Shown piece by piece: positions 1 through 6,798 of a DNA stretch of 10,275 bases. The position numbers and the translations under genes were made by a program. The notes beneath the pieces were generated by a model. That model was not told the DNA's origin and ran no database searches. It saw only the letters and a list, made by a program, of their open reading frames with translations. The DNA is from Bacillota bacterium (GTDB lineage Bacteria; Bacillota; Clostridia; Peptostreptococcales; Anaerovoracaceae): NCBI GenBank assembly GCA_017549385.1, contig JAFYUX010000111.1:1-10275 (forward strand), written 5' to 3'. The number at the start of each line of letters is the position of its first letter. Position 1 is the first letter of the stretch.

Positions 1-360
1 GATATATGCTTTTACACCCATCTTTGCAGCTGCCCTTACTACAGGGCCACATACGTATCCACCTGTGCCTATAACTATATCAGGCTTGAATTTTCTGATA
101 ATAGCTTTAGCCTCATCCATACCCTTTTTTAAATCCTTAAGAGTCTGAATGTTTTTCCAGATCTGTTTTCTGTTAAGGCCGCTTACAGTTACAAATTCAA
201 GCGGATATCCATTCTTTGGAACAATATCCTTTTCCATACCTCTTCTGGCACCAACGAAAAGGATTTCCGCGTCTTTGTCGCGTCTCTTTATTTCATCTGC
301 AATGGCGATAGCAGGATAAATATGACCACCTGTGCCGCCACCTGTCATGATAACTCTCAT
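1..360 (-). CDS. murG: MurG, UDP-GlcNAc:lipid I N-acetylglucosaminyltransferase (N-terminal part, cut by window edge)
   Basis: Seen: 120 in-frame codons with no stop run from an ATG at 360-358 to the window edge, so the C-terminal two thirds are missing (the family is usually about 350-370 residues). The N-terminus has the glycine-rich donor-fold motif GGGTGGH at residues 7-13 followed by IYPA, and GTGGYVCGPV at 98-107, both hallmarks of MurG in the GT-B glycosyltransferase family (GT28). Known role: a membrane-associated cytoplasmic enzyme that transfers GlcNAc from UDP-GlcNAc to lipid I, giving lipid II. The start is supported by an AGGAG six bases upstream; that site overlaps the stop codon of ftsW. 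It is the last gene of the visible operon, nine bases after ftsW. No alternative identity is plausible. Confidence 0.96.
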   Translation of the reverse strand, partial: MRVIMTGGGTGGHIYPAIAIADEIKRRDKDAEILFVGARRGMEKDIVPKNGYPLEFVTVSGLNRKQIWKNIQTLKDLKKGMDEAKAIIRKFKPDIVIGTGGYVCGPVVRAAAKMGVKAYI

Positions 361-366
361 AGCTGT

Positions 367-372
367 CTCCTA
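367..372 (-). promoter_or_regulatory. Ribosome binding site of murG fused to the ftsW stop codon
   Basis: The minus strand reads TAGGAG, in which TAG (372-370) is the ftsW stop and AGGAG is the Shine-Dalgarno, six bases before the murG ATG. Ribosomes terminating on ftsW are therefore placed on the murG start. Coupling is inferred. Confidence 0.75.
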
Positions 373-1557
373 CTTTGTCGAATGTCTCGACACGTTAAGT
401 ACAATACCCATACATCCCATAAATATAATCAGCGCGTTACCGCCCCAGCTTACGAACGGAAGAATAACACCTGTAGGAGGCATCATTGATGTTACTACCA
501 TGATGTTAAGTATTACCTGCAGTGAGATCATCAGTGTTACACCTGATGCCAGCAGAGTGCCCAGCATGTCAGGAGCATTCATAGATACCTTTACACATCT
601 CCAGATGAGAAGCAGGTACGCGATAAGCAGAAGCATAAGGCCAATATAGCCAAGTTCTTCGCCGATGATAGCAAGGATAAAGTCGTTCTGAGGTTCTGGG
701 AGATATAGAGTTTTCTGCATACTCTTGCCCAGACCTTTACCAAAAAGGCCACCTGAACCCATAGCCAGCAGGCCCTGAACTACCTGATAACCGCCACCCA
801 TTGCATCAGCAAACGGGTCTCTAAAGCTGGTTACTCGAGCCATTCGGTAACCGCCTTCGTCAGATAAAATAAAGTACGCAAAGGCACCGGCTGCAGCAAC
901 TGCTACCCCAATGATATATCTCCATCTGATGCCCGCAACAAAGAGCATACCGCAGATAATCATACAGAGTGTCGCCGCTGTACTTGTGTTTGGCTGAAGC
1001 ATGATAAGACCTGCACATACACCCATGACACCTACAACAGGCAAAATACCTTTAGAAAAATTATGTATCAGTCTTGGATCTTTGCCCAGGAATGCCGCTA
1101 CGAATACAATACAGGCCGGTTTTGCCCATTCACCAGGCATGATAGTCGCAATACCCAGATTGAGCCATCTTGTTGCATGGTTAAGTGTTACGCCTAAAGG
1201 AGTAAATACCAGCAACAGCAGAATGATACCCACTATAAGGATAAAAGTCGAGAATCGCCCCTTAAATCTGTGATAGTCAAAGCTGGCCATAAACAGCATG
1301 GACATCGTACCAATAACCGCCCAGGCAGTACCTCTGATGAGATAATGATACGGAGAATAGCCTTTGTTTATAGCGTAATAATAACTGGCACTAAACACCA
1401 TGATTACCCCGAAAGTAACGAGACCAAGCACCAGGGCAGTAATCCAGAAATCCCCCGATCTTACTGCTTCGGACGTTCTAATACGGCTTTTATTAAATTG
1501 TACAAGTGTCTTGTTTTTCGCCTTATCAAACCTCTTCTGGGTCTTTTCAGATCTCAT
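370..1557 (-). CDS. ftsW: FtsW/SpoVE-type SEDS peptidoglycan glycosyltransferase
   Basis: A 395-residue polytopic membrane protein of usual SEDS length. It has a basic, cytoplasmic N-terminal tail of about 35 residues, then about ten hydrophobic segments by eye. Family motifs: WLNLG at 131-135, GGYQVVQGLLAMGSGG around 255-270, LPEPQNDFILAIIGEELG around 286-303 and PPTGVILPFVSWGGNALI around 360-377. D292 in the second-last motif aligns with the catalytic aspartate of FtsW and RodA. Known role: polymerises lipid II into glycan strands at the septum, paired with a class B PBP. Start: ATG at 1557-1555 with GGAGG six bases upstream. The gene lies 19 bases after murD and nine bases before murG, the place held by spoVE in Bacillus and ftsW in other bacteria. 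From the sequence alone I cannot separate vegetative FtsW from sporulation SpoVE; placement in dcw next to one PBP favours division. The motifs carry the variants QND and SWGGNA, described as a separate finding. Confidence 0.93.
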   Translation of the reverse strand: MRSEKTQKRFDKAKNKTLVQFNKSRIRTSEAVRSGDFWITALVLGLVTFGVIMVFSASYYYAINKGYSPYHYLIRGTAWAVIGTMSMLFMASFDYHRFKGRFSTFILIVGIILLLLVFTPLGVTLNHATRWLNLGIATIMPGEWAKPACIVFVAAFLGKDPRLIHNFSKGILPVVGVMGVCAGLIMLQPNTSTAATLCMIICGMLFVAGIRWRYIIGVAVAAAGAFAYFILSDEGGYRMARVTSFRDPFADAMGGGYQVVQGLLAMGSGGLFGKGLGKSMQKTLYLPEPQNDFILAIIGEELGYIGLMLLLIAYLLLIWRCVKVSMNAPDMLGTLLASGVTLMISLQVILNIMVVTSMMPPTGVILPFVSWGGNALIIFMGCMGIVLNVSRHSTK

Positions 1558-1576
1558 TCAAGTCCTCCGGTACTAA

Positions 1577-2923
1577 CTAACGGAGCTCCTTCACGCAGTT
1601 ACGGAAGTCATCTCCTCTATCTTCGAATTTTTTATACATATCCCAGCTTGCACATGCAGGTGAAAGGAGAACAGTATCGCCCTTTACAGCGATCTTTGAA
1701 GAAGTCTCTACAGCATCCTTCATGTCCTTTACCATATGGATATTTTTGAATCCTGCCTTTTCTGCAGCTTCTCTAATCTTTGGAGCAGTTGCACCCATGA
1801 GAACCAGTTCTTTTACTCGGCCCTCAAAGCTTGCAATAAACTCATCATAAGAAGCACCCTTGTCATAGCCTCCGGCTATAAGAATAACGTTTTCAAAGGA
1901 AATTACAGCCTTTATAGCTGCATCAGGATTTGTGCCCTTTGAGTCGTTGATATATTTTACTCCATTTACAGTACCGCAATCTTCGATACGGTGCTCAACA
2001 CCGCCAAAACTCTTAAGAGAAGAAGCGATAACATCTACACCGATACCTGCAAAATATGCGATAGCTGCCGCTGCAAGAGCGTTTTCCAGGTTGTGGAGAC
2101 CAGGTATCTTAAGCTGGTCAGCTCTGCAGACTACAAAGTTTACATTCTTGTCCCTGATAACGATGTTTCCGTCCTTTACAAACGCACCGAAATCAAGCTG
2201 TTTTCTTCTGCTGAAAGGAACAGGCATAGCCTTGCAGTTCTTAACTGTTTCTGCAACCAGTTCGTCATCAGCGTTATATACAAAATATTGATCAGCACTC
2301 TGATTTGCAAAGATCTTAGCCTTTGCAAGAGTGTAATTTTCCATTGTCTTGTGGCGATCCAGATGATCAGGCGTAATATTGAGAAGTGCTGACACCTGCG
2401 GTCTGAAATGAACAGTAGTATCCAGCTGGAAACTGCTGCATTCTGTTACCAGATACGTGTCGTCGGAGACGTCCATGGCACGAGTCATTACGGCAACACC
2501 GATATTGCCTACCACTTCTGTCTTTTTGCCTGCATTTTTAAAGATTTCGCCAACCAGGGTTGTTGTTGTTGTCTTTCCGTTTGTGCCTGTAATAGCGATA
2601 TAACGGCCATTACCATATCTATATGCCAGTTCCAGTTCGCCTATGATTTCGGCGCCTGCCTCCTCTGCCTGTATGACATACGGCTTGTCTGTAGGAACAC
2701 CTGGGCTGAGAACCATCATATCGTACCCATCAACATGGGCAGGGCTCTCCCCAAAACTTGCAGAAGCTCCGATGCCTGCCGCCCACTGGCGCTTTTCCAC
2801 ATCGTCATTTCCGTCATATACGTCAACTTCAGCACCCAGTTTTACCAGGGCTTCTGCCCCCGCTCTGCCTGAACGGCCGAGACCGATAACCAGCGCTCTT
2901 ATATTTTCTGCATTTTTCTTCAT
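1577..2923 (-). CDS. murD: MurD, UDP-N-acetylmuramoyl-L-alanine:D-glutamate ligase
   Basis: A full-length 448-residue Mur ligase with all three domains. The N-terminal Rossmann-like UDP-binding part has GLGRSG at 14-19 and LSPGVP at 72-77. The central ATPase domain has the P-loop GTNGKTT at 113-119, ECSSFQLD at 161-168, NITPDHLDRH at 182-191 and K201, which aligns with the lysine that is carbamylated in the family. The C-terminal domain has HNLENALAA from 277, HRIE at 311-314, NDSKGTNPDA at 326-335 and SPACASWDMY plus FEDRGDDF at 421-440. SPACAS and the N-terminal fold distinguish MurD from MurC, E and F. Known reaction: ATP-dependent addition of D-glutamate to UDP-MurNAc-L-Ala in the cytoplasm. 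ATG at 2923-2921 is preceded by AAGGA with a seven-base spacer. It lies 21 bases after mraY. Nothing is missing. Confidence 0.97.
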   Translation of the reverse strand: MKKNAENIRALVIGLGRSGRAGAEALVKLGAEVDVYDGNDDVEKRQWAAGIGASASFGESPAHVDGYDMMVLSPGVPTDKPYVIQAEEAGAEIIGELELAYRYGNGRYIAITGTNGKTTTTTLVGEIFKNAGKKTEVVGNIGVAVMTRAMDVSDDTYLVTECSSFQLDTTVHFRPQVSALLNITPDHLDRHKTMENYTLAKAKIFANQSADQYFVYNADDELVAETVKNCKAMPVPFSRRKQLDFGAFVKDGNIVIRDKNVNFVVCRADQLKIPGLHNLENALAAAAIAYFAGIGVDVIASSLKSFGGVEHRIEDCGTVNGVKYINDSKGTNPDAAIKAVISFENVILIAGGYDKGASYDEFIASFEGRVKELVLMGATAPKIREAAEKAGFKNIHMVKDMKDAVETSSKIAVKGDTVLLSPACASWDMYKKFEDRGDDFRNCVKELR

Positions 2924-2944
2924 AAGGTATTCCTTCTTTCCCGA

Positions 2945-3907
2945 TTAAAGCATAAACATTGAGAGGACACAAAGAAGAAGTGTCACACTCCAGAATACGA
3001 GAACAACCTTTGTTTCTTTCCAGCCACCAAGTTCAAAATGATGATGGAGAGGCGCCATACGGAACACTCTCTTGCCTGTCTTTTTAAAGCAAGCAACCTG
3101 GATAATAACTGAGAGACATTCTGCTACAAACACGCCACCTGCGATAGGAAGAATAAGTTCGATGTTCATCATGATAGCTGCTACTGCCAGGGCTCCGCCC
3201 AGAGCAAGAGAACCAGTGTCACCCATGAACACCTTTGCAGGATAACGATTAAAGAGCAGGAAGCCGAGACAAGCACCTGCGATAGCTGCAGAGAAAATAG
3301 TCTGGCTTGTGTATCCTAATGAACCGCCTACGATTGCCAGGAAAAGCGCTACAATAACTGTACATCCGCTGGCAAGACCATCGAGGCCGTCTGTGAGATT
3401 TACTGCATTTACCATAGCTACGAGAACGAAAGCTATGAAAGGTATGTAGAACCAGCCGAGGTTGAGGTAATCCTTCCAGATCGGAACGTAGATGCTTGTG
3501 CCGTAAACTGAAACCTTTGACTGATAGAATGCGATGATTACCGCGATTACAATCTGGAACAGCAGCTTCTGCTTTGCTGTAAGGCCCAGATTTCTCTTTT
3601 TAACAACCTTGATAAAGTCGTCAAAGAAACCGATACCGCCACAGAGGATGAAAGACAGGAGAAGAATCGCCATATCGCCGTTTAAACCTCTGCCCACTGA
3701 GATGCAAGTGATGACAACCGAAAGGATAATCATCACACCGCCCATTGTCGGTGTACCTGCCTTTGAAAGGTGAGCCTGAGGCCCGTCCTCTCTGATGCTC
3801 TGACCAGCCTTTATCCTTCTGAGTACCGGAATTACGATAGGTCCGAGGATAGCTGATATTATGAACGCTACTGCGATGGTTATTATGATCTGTAATGGAT
3901 TATTCAT
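2945..3907 (-). CDS. mraY: MraY, phospho-N-acetylmuramoyl-pentapeptide transferase
   Basis: A 320-residue integral membrane enzyme with about ten transmembrane segments, typical length for Gram-positive MraY. Signature motifs are all present: GTPTMGG at 51-57, DDFIK at 96-100 (the Mg-binding aspartate pair), NLGLTAKQK at 106-114, NAVNLTDGLDGLA at 167-179, FNRYPAKVFMGDTGSLALGG at 219-238 and APLHHHFE at 285-292 with the HHH triad at 288-290. Known reaction: transfers phospho-MurNAc-pentapeptide from UDP to undecaprenyl phosphate, giving lipid I on the inner face of the membrane. Its ATG lies inside the end of murF: the two reading frames overlap by eight bases. AGGAG with a six-base spacer sits within the murF coding region, so its translation is probably coupled to murF. 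Confidence 0.97.
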   Translation of the reverse strand: MNNPLQIIITIAVAFIISAILGPIVIPVLRRIKAGQSIREDGPQAHLSKAGTPTMGGVMIILSVVITCISVGRGLNGDMAILLLSFILCGGIGFFDDFIKVVKKRNLGLTAKQKLLFQIVIAVIIAFYQSKVSVYGTSIYVPIWKDYLNLGWFYIPFIAFVLVAMVNAVNLTDGLDGLASGCTVIVALFLAIVGGSLGYTSQTIFSAAIAGACLGFLLFNRYPAKVFMGDTGSLALGGALAVAAIMMNIELILPIAGGVFVAECLSVIIQVACFKKTGKRVFRMAPLHHHFELGGWKETKVVLVFWSVTLLLCVLSMFML

Positions 3908-5309
3908 GCCAAGCTCCTGCTTTCAGTAAATATTCTGCGACTTTATCCATGCGCATGCCATGGGAACCCTTCACCAGAATCGCGTCGCCCTTTCTGATGA
4001 TGTCGTGTGCCGCCTCATAAAAGGCCTGGCTGTCAGCAAAGCTGATAACTCTGTCTAAGCCGATTTTTGCTGCCGCACCTGCAGCTATATGCTGTGCATT
4101 TTCGCCGATAGTGATAACGAGATCTGTGCTCTTTTCGCCGGCATAATCACCTACTTCGTGGTGGAATGAATCTGAGTTTTCACCCAGCTCAAACATATCC
4201 GCCAGAAGAGCAACTTTTCTTGTGCACTTTGTAGCAGTCAGAACATCTATCGCCGCCTTTACAGAATCCGGGCTGGCATTGTAAGTATCGTTGATAATCT
4301 TGATGCCATGGGATTCCTGCACATTGAGTCTGTTTCCTGAAATAGAAAGATTTTTGAGAGCCTCAGCAGCATCCGCAAGTGAGATACCATACTTGAGACC
4401 GCAACCTACTGCGAGAGAAGCGTTCCACGCATTATGAGCGCCAGGTACAGGAATATGGAATGCCTGACTTTCTCCTCCAGCTGTAAGCACAAAATCAATA
4501 CCCTTATCTCCGCTGTCAACGACGTCAGAGATCACGATGCCTCCGGCATCCGCCTCTGCACCAGCCTGAACCGCCTGATAAACAGTATCCTGACCGGCAA
4601 TGCTGCAGAGCATATCGTTGTCCACGTTGTAGACGAGAGTAGAATCTGAATCCATAAAAGCAGTGATCTCAAGCTTTGCAGCAAGGATGTTTTCTCTGCT
4701 TCCGAGATTTCCGATGTGGGAAATACCCACGTTTGTAATAGCGGCAATTTCAGGGCGCACTATATCAGCGAGAACTTCAATCTCACCAGTGTGGTTCATG
4801 CCCATTTCAAAAATGCCTGCTTCTGTGTCTTCCTGAACATTAAATACTGTGAGAGGAACACCTATATGGTTATTGTAATTTTCAAAGTTGCTGATAGTTC
4901 TGTACTTTGACTCAAAAATACATCTGAGCATGTCTTTTGTTGAAGTCTTGCCGGTGCTGCCTGTAACTGCAACCTTGATAATGTCACAGTCTGCAAGGTA
5001 TTTTTTTGCAAGCTTCTGCATACCCGCGAGGGTATCCTCAACAAATATCACTGACGCGTCAGAGTATTTTTCTTTCATTGTGTCACAGACATCTCTGCGA
5101 GAGAGTAAGAACATGCGGCAGCCGTTGCTGTAAGCGGCTTCTGCAAAATCATTGCCGTCGTTTATCTCACCGGCAAGACCTACAAATATAGAACCCGGTC
5201 CTGCTTTGCGTGAGTCTCTTTCAACTGAATCCGCTACATTGTCATCAGGACCGCAGTAAACAACGCCTTCGGCGTAAACTGCAGCCTGAGCGGCTGTCAA
5301 CTTTTTCAT
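3900..5309 (-). CDS. murF: MurF, UDP-N-acetylmuramoyl-tripeptide:D-alanyl-D-alanine ligase
   Basis: A 469-residue Mur ligase. The N-terminal domain holds RDSRKAGPGSIFVGLAGE at 31-48, the MurE/MurF-type UDP-substrate region. The ATPase domain has the P-loop GSTGKTSTK at 117-125 (STGKT rather than TNGKT is typical of MurF), EMGMNHTGEI at 168-177 and ITNVGISHIGNLGSRENI at 191-208. The C-terminal domain has NDTYNASPDS at 340-349, LADMFELG at 369-376 and LVKGSHGMRMD at 445-455. These separate it from MurC, D and E. Known reaction: adds D-Ala-D-Ala to the UDP-MurNAc-tripeptide, completing the pentapeptide. Start: ATG at 5309-5307 with AGGAG seven bases upstream, overlapping the stop of murE. Its 3' end overlaps mraY by eight bases. 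In Bacillus subtilis murF lies outside this cluster; here it sits between murE and mraY, as in many Clostridia and Proteobacteria. Confidence 0.97.
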   Translation of the reverse strand: MKKLTAAQAAVYAEGVVYCGPDDNVADSVERDSRKAGPGSIFVGLAGEINDGNDFAEAAYSNGCRMFLLSRRDVCDTMKEKYSDASVIFVEDTLAGMQKLAKKYLADCDIIKVAVTGSTGKTSTKDMLRCIFESKYRTISNFENYNNHIGVPLTVFNVQEDTEAGIFEMGMNHTGEIEVLADIVRPEIAAITNVGISHIGNLGSRENILAAKLEITAFMDSDSTLVYNVDNDMLCSIAGQDTVYQAVQAGAEADAGGIVISDVVDSGDKGIDFVLTAGGESQAFHIPVPGAHNAWNASLAVGCGLKYGISLADAAEALKNLSISGNRLNVQESHGIKIINDTYNASPDSVKAAIDVLTATKCTRKVALLADMFELGENSDSFHHEVGDYAGEKSTDLVITIGENAQHIAAGAAAKIGLDRVISFADSQAFYEAAHDIIRKGDAILVKGSHGMRMDKVAEYLLKAGAWHE

Positions 5310-5316
5310 AATCTAT

Positions 5317-5322
5317 CTCCTA
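5317..5322 (-). promoter_or_regulatory. Ribosome binding site of murF fused to the murE stop codon
   Basis: The minus strand reads TAGGAG: TAG (5322-5320) is the murE stop and AGGAG is the Shine-Dalgarno, seven bases before the murF ATG. This is the same arrangement as at ftsW/murG and PBP/murE. Confidence 0.75.
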
Positions 5323-6783
5323 AAGTTCCTGTTCGATTATCTGCAGAGCAGTTTCCTTATCATCAAAATAGTGTTTTACTTTGCCGATGATCTGGTAGTT
5401 TTCGTGGCCTTTGCCTGCGATGATAACTGTATCGCCAGGAGTCCACTCCTTGAGAGCACGCTTGATGCCTCTTCTTCTGTCTTCTACTACTTCGTACGGA
5501 CAATCTGTCTTTTCTACACCAGGAACGATGTCATCAAGAATCTTATATGGATCTTCTGTACGAGGGTTGTCACTTGTAACAACGCAGAAATCAGAATATG
5601 TGCCTGCAATATTGCCCATAACAGGGCGCTTAGTGGCATCACGGTCACCGCCGCAGCCAAATACTGTTATTACTCTGCCTGTAGTAAACTCTCTGGCAGT
5701 CTTTATAATCTTTTCAAGTGCGTCAGGTGTGTGCGCATAGTCAACAATTACTGGAATGCCGTGGCTGTTTTCTACGCTTTCAAATCTGCCTGATACACCT
5801 CTTGTTTCTTCGATGCCGGCTTTTGCAGCTTCCCATGAAATACCAGATTCCATAGTTACACCGATTGCACAGATTGCGTTTGCAACTGAAAATCTGCCAG
5901 GTGTGTTGATTTTTAATGAGCCCAGCATTTTTTCGCCAGCAAAAATATCTGCGTTTGTGCCTGCCGCAGAAGTATCTTTTATCACAGCTCTGTAATACGC
6001 AGTTTCGTCATCTACACTGCATGAGAACACATTTTTACCTTCCGCAAACAGTTCATTATACAACCTTTTGCCGTATTCGTCATCTATATTGATTACACTT
6101 GTACCTGAAGTCTGCTGGAAAAGTTTCTTTTTTGCAGCAAAATAGTCTTCGAAGTCAGTGTGGAAGTCCATATGATCAGGTGTAAGGTTTGTGAACACGC
6201 TGTAATCAAATGAAATATCGTCTGTTCTGGAAAGAGCAAGAGAATGAGATGAAACTTCCATAGCGCAGTAATCAATGCTGTAGTCGTTTTTCATTTCGTG
6301 GAACATTCTCTGAAGTTCGAATGATTCTGGCGTTGTATTTACTGATTCGAAAGTCTTACCGCCGTAAACGTACGCAATAGTACCAAGTACACCACACTGG
6401 TGGCCTGCGGCCTCCACGATGGCACGAAGGAGATAAGAGATTGTTGTCTTTCCGTTTGTGCCTGTTACGCCATATACCTTCATGCTGTCAGAAGGTCTGC
6501 CGTAAAAAGCTGCAGATACTGCAGAAAGTGCCTTTCTGCCGTTTTCTACGATAATAACCGGAACTGCAATTTCGTCCAAAGGACGTTCTGCCAGGATGGC
6601 TGCAGCACCAGCTTCTTCTGCTGATTTTGCGTATTTGTGGCCGTCAGTGCTAAAACCGCTGATGCACACAAAAAGTTCGCCAGGCTGAGTCTTGAGAGAG
6701 TTATAGCTTACGCCTGTAATCTCAAGTTCTGCATTTTCCTGGTTTTCAATTCCTGCCAGTTTCAGTAATTCGCCAAGTTTCAT
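5320..6783 (-). CDS. murE: MurE, UDP-MurNAc-L-Ala-D-Glu:meso-diaminopimelate ligase
   Basis: A 487-residue Mur ligase, usual MurE length. Numbered from the ATG at 6783-6781: P-loop TGTNGKTT at 107-114, UDP-substrate motif NTTP at 149-152, EVSSHSL at 177-183, NLTPDHMDFH at 199-208, K218 in YFAAK (aligns with the carbamylated lysine), SGRFE at 331-335, DYAHTPDAL at 348-356, FGCGGDRD at 375-382, DNPR at 405-408 and GKGHE at 457-461. DNPR with the later glutamate is the meso-DAP recognition signature; L-Lys enzymes differ there. Known reaction: ATP-dependent addition of meso-DAP as the third stem-peptide residue. Start choice: two in-frame ATGs lie at 6789 and 6783. The only AGGAG is three bases from the first and nine from the second, and the second gives the common N-terminus MKLGELL, so I prefer 6783; the longer form adds only two residues. 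It lies directly after the PBP gene and ten bases before murF. Confidence 0.96.
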   Translation of the reverse strand: MKLGELLKLAGIENQENAELEITGVSYNSLKTQPGELFVCISGFSTDGHKYAKSAEEAGAAAILAERPLDEIAVPVIIVENGRKALSAVSAAFYGRPSDSMKVYGVTGTNGKTTISYLLRAIVEAAGHQCGVLGTIAYVYGGKTFESVNTTPESFELQRMFHEMKNDYSIDYCAMEVSSHSLALSRTDDISFDYSVFTNLTPDHMDFHTDFEDYFAAKKKLFQQTSGTSVINIDDEYGKRLYNELFAEGKNVFSCSVDDETAYYRAVIKDTSAAGTNADIFAGEKMLGSLKINTPGRFSVANAICAIGVTMESGISWEAAKAGIEETRGVSGRFESVENSHGIPVIVDYAHTPDALEKIIKTAREFTTGRVITVFGCGGDRDATKRPVMGNIAGTYSDFCVVTSDNPRTEDPYKILDDIVPGVEKTDCPYEVVEDRRRGIKRALKEWTPGDTVIIAGKGHENYQIIGKVKHYFDDKETALQIIEQEL

Positions 6784-6792
6784 AATCATACA

Positions 6793-6798
6793 CTCCTA
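6793..6798 (-). promoter_or_regulatory. Ribosome binding site of murE fused to the PBP stop codon
   Basis: The minus strand reads TAGGAG: TAG (6798-6796) ends the PBP gene and AGGAG serves murE. The spacer is three bases to the ATG at 6789 and nine to the ATG at 6783, which favours the downstream start. Confidence 0.7.

Noticed and set aside
4532..4747. Second minus-strand frame of 71 codons inside murF (and similar ones at 4862-5044 and 6093-6275)
   Set aside because: They overlap conserved Mur ligase coding sequence in another frame, with no ribosome site or recognisable motif.
6784..6789. First ATG of murE as the start
   Set aside because: The Shine-Dalgarno is only three bases away; the next in-frame ATG has a nine-base spacer and the common MurE N-terminus. 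Not fully excluded.
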